Of a DNA stretch of 64,000 nucleotides, positions 1-7,087 are shown piece after piece. Source of the stretch: Betaproteobacteria bacterium HGW-Betaproteobacteria-9 (GTDB lineage: Bacteria; Pseudomonadota; Gammaproteobacteria; Burkholderiales; Burkholderiaceae_C); NCBI GenBank assembly GCA_002842215.1, contig PHCC01000011.1:99832-163831 (forward strand), read 5' to 3'. The position numbers and the translations under genes were made by a program. Position 1 is the stretch's first letter. Each line of letters begins with the position of its first letter. Under the pieces are notes generated by a model that did not search any database, was not told where the DNA came from, and worked only from the letters and a program-made list of their open reading frames with translations.

Positions 1-748
1 TGACGTTCAGTACAGCCACCGCGTCCTTTCGGGCATTCACGGGAAGAAATTTCGCGGATTTATTCTCAATGTTCAATCTATCGAATAGTTGCTTTATTTC
101 AATTGACGCACTGGGGTATTGCCGGCCAAGCTCTTCTATTGGCCTTCCTGCTGTGACAGCCTGCGTCCGCTCATGCGGCCCGTACGGTATCCAGAATTTG
201 GGTCTCTGACTGGTGTCAATACCATCAAAGATGGCAGTGGCCAATGCATTGGATCGTTCCGCCCCGGATTCAGATCTTCGCAGCGCAACGGTGGCGGGCC
301 CAAAGAGCGGCAATGCTTGAAATTCCGGGAGTGCTTCTTTCAACTCTTCGGAAACCACCTCTGATTGCGAAATCACTCGAAACCTGTCAAACTCAAATAC
401 CAATGCCACTGGGCGAGCTTCACGTACCGTATTCAATCCATAGGCAAGCGCCAACATTTGCAAGACTGCGATTATGAAAATGTCGCGCCGCAGGTGCTGA
501 ATGCCTTTGGCTTTATTGAAAACGGCGAAAGTCAGAACCGGGCCCATGACCACATCTACCGCCATAACCAGCAATAGGAGCTCTGTACCACCAGCCAGAT
601 AGCGAAACTCGCCAGGGTACCAGACACTAAACACGAGCAACGCCACAACGCCTGCGATTGCAAGAGAGCCTATGAGATGCAGGCCCGCGGCGAGAATGCG
701 ATCTTTGAGTGAAATTGAGGCAAACAAGTTTGGACTTTTCGACGACAT
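1..748 (-). CDS. TfpX/TfpZ-family type IV pilin accessory protein (3' end off the window)
   Basis: I translated this directly from the complement; about 249 codons are open with no stop before the left edge. The protein begins MSSKSPNLFASISLKDR. It has a first hydrophobic segment around residues 25-48 with the WYPGEFRYLAGG loop typical of TfpX/TfpZ proteins, a second around 52-75 (VDVVMGPVLTFAVFN) and a third around 85-100, then a soluble tail. TfpX/TfpZ proteins are inner-membrane accessory factors encoded next to particular pilin alleles and needed for assembly or modification of that pilin. An in-frame TGA lies six bases before the ATG, which fixes the start. It begins 41 bp after the upstream pilin gene on the same strand, so the two are probably co-transcribed. 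Base composition is visibly less GC-rich than the rest of the window, as for the adjacent pilin. The family call is good; the exact role is inferred from the family. Confidence 0.8.
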   Translation of the reverse strand, partial: MSSKSPNLFASISLKDRILAAGLHLIGSLAIAGVVALLVFSVWYPGEFRYLAGGTELLLLVMAVDVVMGPVLTFAVFNKAKGIQHLRRDIFIIAVLQMLALAYGLNTVREARPVALVFEFDRFRVISQSEVVSEELKEALPEFQALPLFGPATVALRRSESGAERSNALATAIFDGIDTSQRPKFWIPYGPHERTQAVTAGRPIEELGRQYPSASIEIKQLFDRLNIENKSAKFLPVNARKDAVAVLNV

Positions 749-789
749 TGTTCAGTTGTGCTTCTTCTTTTTCATAGGGTAACGAAGCA

Positions 790-1347
790 CTACCGACATT
801 CTGACGGTGCAAATTTAGCTGGGAGCGTCCCTAGCGTGCCAGACATATTTCTCGATATTGCGAGCAGACGCGATTCAGACTGACAGCTCCAATCAATTGC
901 GCCGGTGACACCTGCTGCAAATGAGCTACCCAACCTCACCACATCTGCCGATCCAGACCCATACTTTATCCAAGGCGAAAGGACCAACGAGTCATTTGTT
1001 CCGGCAACAATGGGGCCAACCGCTTCGTTGAACACCAATGTTAGCTCGCCCTGAGTGGCGCCCTCAGCCCCTTCCATGCGAATGCTGGCCACATATTTGC
1101 TGGCAGTGCCAACGCTGCCCGCCTGCGCATTCCATGCCGACGCTGCGCTAGATAAATCAGTCTGTGTTCCCACACTGACGCCAACTTGTGTTTTTGCATC
1201 TCCAGCGAGCACTATCCCTTCACTTATCCGGGCACGAACCGTGTAATCTTGATACGCTGGCAGTGCCAATGCTGCCAATATGCCAATAATAGCTACGACG
1301 ATCATCAACTCAATGAGCGTGAATCCATGCACAAGGCTCGTCTTCAT
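790..1347 (-). CDS. Type IV major pilin (PilA-like), copy 1
   Basis: This 185-residue prepilin would be cleaved and N-methylated by PilD. The short leader MKTSLVHG is followed by the class-III cleavage site and the hydrophobic helix [18 protein letters not shown], with the conserved Glu at position 5 of the mature protein. Two Cys near the C-terminus (WSCQS and APSEC) fit the D-region disulfide loop. The ATG at 1347 is chosen because GGAAAG lies just upstream and the leader then has normal length; an in-frame ATG at 1401 would give an unusually long leader. It has its own sigma-54 promoter at 1413-1428 and is followed closely by the TfpX/TfpZ gene. It is a clear paralogue of the pilin at 1621-2196, with a near-identical N-terminal helix and a diverged C-terminal half. 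Which copy is the main filament subunit cannot be told from sequence. Confidence 0.9.
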   Translation of the reverse strand: MKTSLVHGFTLIELMIVVAIIGILAALALPAYQDYTVRARISEGIVLAGDAKTQVGVSVGTQTDLSSAASAWNAQAGSVGTASKYVASIRMEGAEGATQGELTLVFNEAVGPIVAGTNDSLVLSPWIKYGSGSADVVRLGSSFAAGVTGAIDWSCQSESRLLAISRNMSGTLGTLPAKFAPSECR

Positions 1348-1412
1348 GGTGATCTTTCCGTTCAGATTGCGATTGGGTTTTAATGATTGGGCATGCTTCA
1401 CATCAGTTGTTT

Positions 1413-1428
1413 AGCAGTTATTGTGCCA
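1413..1428 (-). promoter_or_regulatory. RpoN (sigma-54) promoter of pilin copy 1
   Basis: On the minus strand the sequence reads TGGCACAATAACTGCT, matching the GG-N10-GC pattern of -24/-12 elements. It would start transcription about 55 nt before the ATG at 1347. Pilin genes are known RpoN/PilR targets. Downstream strand and spacing are right, and the second pilin has an equivalent site. Confidence 0.8.
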
Positions 1429-1530
1429 GTCACATACCGTGATTAATTTCACGCCGTTTTCGCAAACTGGCATTTTTTGTCTTTTTTTGGTTTAAACCTC
1501 CCATTTTTTGCAACTCTTGATCTGTATTAG

Positions 1531-1559
1531 GAAAAAAAAGGGCACCCGAAGGTGCCCTT
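1531..1559 (-). terminator. Rho-independent terminator after pilin copy 2
   Basis: On the minus strand a perfect 9-bp stem AAGGGCACC / GGTGCCCTT closes a TTCG tetraloop and runs into a T-tract. It lies about 60 bp after the stop of the pilin at 1621-2196 and separates the two pilin transcription units. Confidence 0.9.
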
Positions 1560-1620
1560 ATTCTGAATTCGGAAATTCCCTACATTCACATCAATGCACT
1601 TGACATTTGAATGCCGGATT

Positions 1621-2196
<576 letters not shown>

Positions 2197-2241
2197 GAGA
2201 AAAACTCCTTGGGGGTTGTGGGACGGATACGCGCTCTACAG

Positions 2242-2257
2242 AGCAGGGTCCGTGCCA
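2242..2257 (-). promoter_or_regulatory. RpoN (sigma-54) promoter of pilin copy 2
   Basis: The minus strand reads TGGCACGGACCCTGCT, a near-consensus -24/-12 element with GG-N10-GC spacing. Transcription would start about 35 nt before the ATG at 2196. TGGCAC matches the promoter of pilin copy 1 exactly. Confidence 0.85.
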
Positions 2258-2309
2258 ACCGGAAATGGCCTGGGTTCTGCGGCCTTCTTCACGCTTCACC
2301 CGGTGCGTG

Positions 2310-2385
2310 TGACGATTTGTGTCCAGTGATGCCTTTTGCTACTGACAATTTTTGTCACCCACCCCCGGGGTGACGTTTTTTGTCA
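2310..2385 (-). promoter_or_regulatory. Repeated TGAC...GTCA palindromes upstream of pilin copy 2 (candidate activator sites)
   Basis: Two 15-bp palindromic sites, TGACAATTTTTGTCA at 2343-2357 and TGACGTTTTTTGTCA at 2371-2385, lie with centres 28 bp apart. A weaker third copy, TGACGATTTGTGTCC, is at 2310-2324. They sit about 55-140 bp upstream of the sigma-54 promoter, where enhancer-binding proteins act. PilR is the expected activator of pilA and recognises TGTC-containing sites; linking these sites to PilR is inference. The last site overlaps the stop codon of the next gene. Confidence 0.5.
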
Positions 2386-3186
2386 GAGCTCGAAGGTCTG
2401 CCCGGCGCTGAGCCAGCGGATGTCGTGGCGCGCGTCGTCGGCCCGGCTGGGCGTCTGGTCGAAGCGCTGGATCTCGTCCATGATGAGTCCGGTTTCGGCG
2501 GGCTTGGTGTGGGTGATGTAGATCGGGTAACGCTGGTTGGGCGCGATCTGGTCGAGCTCTTCGGCCAGGGTGCTGGGCGCGAGGTGCAGGCTGCGGCGGG
2601 CGAGCGCTTTTTCGCGGTCGCTGAAGGCGGTTTCGATGATGAGCAGGGCCACGGGCAGCTGGTTGACGCGCTGCCAGAACGCGGGGTTGCGCTCGGTGTC
2701 ACCGCTGAAGACCCAGTGGCCCGAGGCGGTGGCGGCGGCATAACCGCAGGCGGGCACGGTGTGCACGGCCGGCAGCACCTCGATGGCCTTGCCGCCGACC
2801 TGCAGCACCTGCCCCACGGCGATGCTCTCAAAGCGCACGAGCGGGGTGTCGGCGCTGGGAATGGCCGAAAAATCGGGCCAGATCAGGTTGTTGAAGATGT
2901 GCACCCGCAGGGCGGCGATGGTGCCGGGCAGGGCGTGCACCTGCAGTGGTGGCGCGCCCGCGGCCATGCGCAGGGCGGCCACGGCGTCGATCATCAGCGG
3001 CAGGCTGGCCACGTGGTCGAGGTGGGAGTGCGTGAGCAGCACGTGGTTGATGCGGGCCATCTCTTCCAGGCGGAGGTCGCCCACGCCGGTGCCGGCGTCG
3101 ATGAGCACATCGTCGTCGAGCAGGAAGGAGGTGGTGCGGCAACCTTGCGCGATAGCGCCGGAGCAACCCAGAACGCGTACCCTCAT
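2383..3186 (-). CDS. 3',5'-cyclic-nucleotide phosphodiesterase, class II type (metallo-beta-lactamase fold)
   Basis: The 267-residue protein begins MRVRVLGCSGAIAQGCRTTSF, the opening strand of the class II cyclic-nucleotide phosphodiesterase family. It carries the dinuclear metal motif THSHLDH near residues 52-58, then a later His in PAVHTVPACGY and Asp in FSGDTERNP. Members hydrolyse cAMP or cGMP to the 5'-nucleotide in the cytoplasm. It lies 36 bp downstream of a class III nucleotide cyclase on the same strand, so the pair would make and destroy one second messenger. No signal peptide is seen. Substrate preference cannot be read from the sequence. The start has a weak ribosome-binding site, but the Met is followed at once by conserved sequence. 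Confidence 0.8.
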   Translation of the reverse strand: MRVRVLGCSGAIAQGCRTTSFLLDDDVLIDAGTGVGDLRLEEMARINHVLLTHSHLDHVASLPLMIDAVAALRMAAGAPPLQVHALPGTIAALRVHIFNNLIWPDFSAIPSADTPLVRFESIAVGQVLQVGGKAIEVLPAVHTVPACGYAAATASGHWVFSGDTERNPAFWQRVNQLPVALLIIETAFSDREKALARRSLHLAPSTLAEELDQIAPNQRYPIYITHTKPAETGLIMDEIQRFDQTPSRADDARHDIRWLSAGQTFEL

Positions 3187-3222
3187 CGGTCTTGTCAGCG
3201 GTTGGCGACCCAGTGGGCCGGG

Positions 3223-5484
3223 TTATTTGGACTCGAAAGTGGTGGTGCCGTCCCAATGGGCGTCGGGCGGCGACCGCCTCATGGAGGCTACCCGTTCGGC
3301 ATACAGGCGGTAAAGGACTTTTTTGGCATTCTGGCGCTGCAGGTTGAGCAGGTGCACATCGCAGGCGTCCCAGTCCTGGGCCTGCCAGGCCCTGAACGCA
3401 AGCTTCCACTGCGCCAGTTCGCCGGTTTGTTCGGCCGTGAGCTGCTCGCGGCGCCCCAGCGGAGTGACGATGGTGACGGCCTGGACCTTGCCCTTGACAC
3501 GCACCCGGTCGAGCACCTGCCAGGCAAAGCCCGGCGCCTGGGCCTGGGTGGCTTCGCTGGCCACGATGTCCACACCATACAGGCGGGACAGCCCCTCCAG
3601 CCGTGAACCGAGGTTGACCGCGTCGCCGATCACGGTGTAGCTGCGGCGCACGTCGGAACCCATGTCGCCCACGCACATGTCGCCGGTGTTCAGACCGATG
3701 CCGAGCTGGATGGCGGGCAGGGCGCTGAGCGCCCGCTCGGCGTTGATGTCACGGATGGTTTGCGCCATGTCGATGGCGGTCTGCACGGCCAGGCTGGCGT
3801 GGTTGGACGTTTCGACCGGGGCGCCCCAGAAGGCCATGACACAGTCGCCCATGTATTTGTCGATGGTGCCGCGGTGGTGGCGGATGAGCTGGGTCAGCCG
3901 GCTGAACACGGTGTTGAGCAGGGCCTGGAGCTCGGTCGGCGCCATGGTCTCGGCGATCTGCGTGAAGCCGCGCATGTCGCAGAACATCACCGTCAGCTCG
4001 CGGGTGGTGGCGGTCATGCTGTAGCGGTCGGGGTCCTTCACCATTTCGTCGACCAGCTCGGGCGGCACATAGGTGCCGAAGAGCTGCGCGAGTTCGCGCT
4101 TGGACCGGCTTTCGACGAAGTAGCCGTAGCTCATGTTGAGCGCAAAGGCGAAGCCCGCCATCAGCAGTGTGCTGGCCAGCGGCAGGACCAGCCCATGGCC
4201 GAGGTACAGCCAGGTGTTGAGCCCGAGCACCACCAGCACCACCCCCAAGCTCAGGACCACCGCGCGCGCCGCGCTCAACAACGGAAGCGCCAGCGCCAGG
4301 ACCAGGCCGGCGATCACCAGCATGACCAGTTCGTAGCCGAGGGCGTAGTCGGGCTTGACCAGGAGCTGACCGTCCAGCAGGCCGGCGATGAGGCTGGCAT
4401 GGGTTTCGACGCCGGGATAGGCTTCGCCGACCGGTGTGACCCGCAGGTCCAGCAGCCCGGGTGCGGTGGTGCCGATCAGCACGATCTTGTTGGTCAGCAG
4501 GCCGGGCGCCACCCGCCCGGCGAGCACGTCGGCGGCGCTGAGGTAGGCGAACGACCCACCCTGGGGGCCACCGGGGCCGCGGAACGGCACCAGCGTGGCC
4601 ACCCGGTCGTCCACCGGAATGGCCAGCGTGGACGCGCCCTGGCGCAGGCGCACGCTTTCAAGCGCCTGGTACTGGCGGCCGACCACCCGCTCGGAGGGAA
4701 ATCCCGGCTCCACGCCCGGTGAGCCGAGGACCATGCGGAACATGGCCAGCGACAAGGACTCGTAGTAGCGGCCACCGTGCTCGGCCAGCAAGGGCAGCGA
4801 GCGCACCACGCCGTCCGGGCTGGAGACGGCGTTGAAAAAACCGGCGCGCGGTGCCGCTTCGGCCAGCGGCGGGATGTTGGCTCCGTAGCCATCCCAGCGC
4901 GTGGCGAGAATGGGGCGGCCGCCCAATGCCTCCGCTTGCATCACCGGCGCGGGCAGGACCCCGCTGGTGCGCCCGTCGCGGTCGCTGGTGAAGTAGTAGC
5001 CCAACACCACCGGGCGGTCCTTGAGGGCCCGCGCCAGCAGGGCGTCGCGGTCGAGTTCGGGTTCCAGTTGCCGGACCCGCTCGGCAAAGCCGGGCTGGTC
5101 GGCGAGCGCACCGCCGGCCATTTGTTGCAACTGGCGCAGGCCGGAGCTGTGGTCGGCTTCGGCAAACACGGTGTCAAAACCGAGCAGGGCGATGCGCTGG
5201 TCTTCGAACAGGGTGTCAACCAGCCGGGCCACGTGGTGCCGGGCCCAGGGCCAGCGCCCGACCTCGGCCAGGCTTTTTTCATCGATGTCGACGATCACCA
5301 CACGTTCGTCACGCGTGCCCGGCATGGTGGCGCGCAGGCGCGTGTCGTAAATGATGTCGTCCAGCCGCTGCAGCACGCCCATGGGCAGCACACCTACCGC
5401 GTTCAGCACGGCCAGCAGCAAGGGCAGCAAGGTGACGGCGATGCGCGGGCCGTGTTTGCTCAAGGCCAGCATGGTGGACGCCAC
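3223..5484 (-). CDS. CHASE2-domain adenylate/guanylate cyclase
   Basis: This 753-residue membrane-bound class III cyclase has a first transmembrane helix at about 13-35, then a periplasmic CHASE2 sensor domain to about 360 (note VVIVDIDEKSLAEVGRWPW). Three closely spaced membrane helices span about 375-450, and a cytoplasmic catalytic domain covers about 490-670. Metal-binding Asp residues are in MFCDMRGFT and in KYMGDCVMAFWG, and transition-state Asn/Arg in DAVNLGSRLEG. The catalytic set appears complete. A C-terminal extension of about 75 residues is unassigned. The GTG at 5484 is the first start in frame; an ATG four codons later is an alternative. It sits between the FHA gene and the phosphodiesterase gene on one strand. 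cAMP is the more likely product given the family, but this is not proven here. Confidence 0.85.
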   Translation of the reverse strand: MASTMLALSKHGPRIAVTLLPLLLAVLNAVGVLPMGVLQRLDDIIYDTRLRATMPGTRDERVVIVDIDEKSLAEVGRWPWARHHVARLVDTLFEDQRIALLGFDTVFAEADHSSGLRQLQQMAGGALADQPGFAERVRQLEPELDRDALLARALKDRPVVLGYYFTSDRDGRTSGVLPAPVMQAEALGGRPILATRWDGYGANIPPLAEAAPRAGFFNAVSSPDGVVRSLPLLAEHGGRYYESLSLAMFRMVLGSPGVEPGFPSERVVGRQYQALESVRLRQGASTLAIPVDDRVATLVPFRGPGGPQGGSFAYLSAADVLAGRVAPGLLTNKIVLIGTTAPGLLDLRVTPVGEAYPGVETHASLIAGLLDGQLLVKPDYALGYELVMLVIAGLVLALALPLLSAARAVVLSLGVVLVVLGLNTWLYLGHGLVLPLASTLLMAGFAFALNMSYGYFVESRSKRELAQLFGTYVPPELVDEMVKDPDRYSMTATTRELTVMFCDMRGFTQIAETMAPTELQALLNTVFSRLTQLIRHHRGTIDKYMGDCVMAFWGAPVETSNHASLAVQTAIDMAQTIRDINAERALSALPAIQLGIGLNTGDMCVGDMGSDVRRSYTVIGDAVNLGSRLEGLSRLYGVDIVASEATQAQAPGFAWQVLDRVRVKGKVQAVTIVTPLGRREQLTAEQTGELAQWKLAFRAWQAQDWDACDVHLLNLQRQNAKKVLYRLYAERVASMRRSPPDAHWDGTTTFESK

Positions 5485-5534
5485 ATGTGGGGGTGCAGGC
5501 CGTTCATGGCCTGCGGATCGGGCTGCTGGCCGAG

Positions 5535-6161
5535 TCAGGCCTGAACGAACTGCATTTGCGTGCCCGCGAGTTCGATCAGGTCACCGTTGCGCAGGTTGAC
5601 CGCGTCTGTGCCGATGGCGCTGCCGTTCACGGTGGGCTTGATGGCGCCTTCGACCAGCGCAACCACATAGCCATGCGGGCGGCGCGTGATGGCGGCCACC
5701 GCCACACCCGGTTTGCCGATGGTGGTGACCACCTTGACCAGCGGCACCTCACGGCCCGCGGCGGCGCCCGACATCACACGTATCGCCGCATTGCCCACCG
5801 GGGCAGCGGCTTCGGCGGCACCCACCACGGCTCCGGAGTTGATGACCATGGTCTTTTCAAAACTGTCGGCCGCGCCATCGTGCACGTACTTGATCTTGTA
5901 CTTGCCGATTTCGACCGTGTCACCGTTCTGCAGCTGCTGCTTCTTGATGGCCTTGCCGTTCACATAGGTGCCGTTGGTGCTGTTGAGGTCTTCCAGAAAC
6001 ACCTGGGCACCGGACATCTGCATGACCGCGTGCTCACCGCTCACCGCCAGGTTGTCGATCACGATGTCGTTGTAAGGGCGGCGACCGAGCGTGGTGCGGT
6101 CTTTGGTGAGTTGCACTTCCTTGATGACGACACCATCGATGGAAACGATCATTTTCGGCAT
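5535..6161 (-). CDS. FHA-domain protein, probable phosphothreonine-reading partner of the adjacent kinase
   Basis: The 208-residue cytoplasmic protein has a canonical N-terminal FHA domain at about 5-90: LGRRPYNDIVID, the SGEH serine/histidine pair, and LEDLNSTNGTYVNG, which bind phosphothreonine. A second FHA-like fold covers about 120-205 (TTIGKPG, then PTVNGSAIG). It lacks the arginine and SxxH residues, so it is probably not phosphopeptide-binding. Between them lies a threonine-containing linker (EKTMVINSG), resembling the regulatory phosphothreonine segments of other FHA proteins. The start is set by AGGAG eight bases upstream. It sits between the PP2C phosphatase and the cyclase, so it could carry signals from the kinase at 7088-9739 to the cyclase; that link is inference. 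Confidence 0.85.
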   Translation of the reverse strand: MPKMIVSIDGVVIKEVQLTKDRTTLGRRPYNDIVIDNLAVSGEHAVMQMSGAQVFLEDLNSTNGTYVNGKAIKKQQLQNGDTVEIGKYKIKYVHDGAADSFEKTMVINSGAVVGAAEAAAPVGNAAIRVMSGAAAGREVPLVKVVTTIGKPGVAVAAITRRPHGYVVALVEGAIKPTVNGSAIGTDAVNLRNGDLIELAGTQMQFVQA

Positions 6162-6194
6162 GGCCGACTCCTGTGGAACCTGATGAAATAATTC

Positions 6195-6989
6195 TTAAGA
6201 ACTACCGTTGCCAAGCATACGCGACAACAAACCCCTGCGAACCTGTTTGGCGCGCGCAAGCGTCAGTATCACCGAAATATTATCGCGGCCCCCGCTCCCA
6301 TTGGCGGCATCTACCAAGGCGCGACACTTTTCCTGCAGGCCGCCTGTCGACATCAGTATCGCGGCAAGCTGTTGATCGGACACCATGTCGCTCAGGCCAT
6401 CGGAGCAAAAGAGGTACAGGTCGCCGTCTTCAACGCGGTATTCGTTGACTTCCAGCAACACCGTGTCCTCGACCCCCAGAGCCCGGGTGACGAGGTTCTT
6501 GTGGGTGGCGAACTGGGCCTGTTCCTGGGAAATCAGGCCGGCGTCGATCTGCTCCTGCAGCAAGGAGTGGTCGCGCGTGATCTGTTGCAGGGTGGTTCCC
6601 CGCAGTCGGTAGCAGCGCGAATCGCCCACATGGCCGATCATGGTTCGCGTTCCCATGAACACCCCCATGACCATGGTGGTGCCCATCCCCGCGTACATGG
6701 CGTTGGAGTTGGCGGCGTTGAAGATCGAGCGGTTGGCGTTGTCGATGCAAATTTCCATCGCCCGCTTGAGTTCGCGGGCATTGGCCTCGTGCCCGCCCTC
6801 GACCAGCCAGCGACCCAGCTCTTCCTTGATGAACGTGGTGGCCATGGCACTGGCCACTTCGCCCGCGTTGTAGCCGCCCATGCCATCGGCCAGCACCACC
6901 AGATGGTTTTCAGCATCCAGGGCGACCGTGTCTTCGTTGTTGTCACGGACCAGGCCAGGGTCCGTGAGGGCGGCGTACTCAAAGTTCAT
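6195..6989 (-). CDS. PP2C-family serine/threonine protein phosphatase
   Basis: The 264-residue protein has the full PP2C motif set: VRDNNEDT near residues 14-21, LADGMGGYNAGE near 34-45 (metal-binding Asp/Gly), GHVGDSRCYRLRG near 115-130, LFCSDGLSDMV near 190 and GGRDNISVI near 235. It is soluble, with no membrane segment. Such phosphatases reverse Hanks-type kinase signalling and usually act on the kinase itself and on FHA partners. It lies 98 bp after the end of the kinase gene and 33 bp before the FHA gene, all on the minus strand. No type VI secretion genes are nearby, which argues against the PpkA/PppA secretion-control setting. The start has only a weak ribosome-binding site. Confidence 0.9.
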   Translation of the reverse strand: MNFEYAALTDPGLVRDNNEDTVALDAENHLVVLADGMGGYNAGEVASAMATTFIKEELGRWLVEGGHEANARELKRAMEICIDNANRSIFNAANSNAMYAGMGTTMVMGVFMGTRTMIGHVGDSRCYRLRGTTLQQITRDHSLLQEQIDAGLISQEQAQFATHKNLVTRALGVEDTVLLEVNEYRVEDGDLYLFCSDGLSDMVSDQQLAAILMSTGGLQEKCRALVDAANGSGGRDNISVILTLARAKQVRRGLLSRMLGNGSS

Positions 6990-7087
6990 GTTGAGCGGGT
7001 TTATACCTTTAGATGTGATCCGTCATCGTTCTTGATTTGCACTTTTGTCACATATTCCGCGACATCGGGGACGGCGTCCATGGGGAT

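Noticed and set aside
753..776. A seven-residue reading frame (MKKKKHN) overlapping the stop before the tfpX/tfpZ start
   Set aside because: Too short to support as a gene; likely chance in the A-rich ribosome-binding region.
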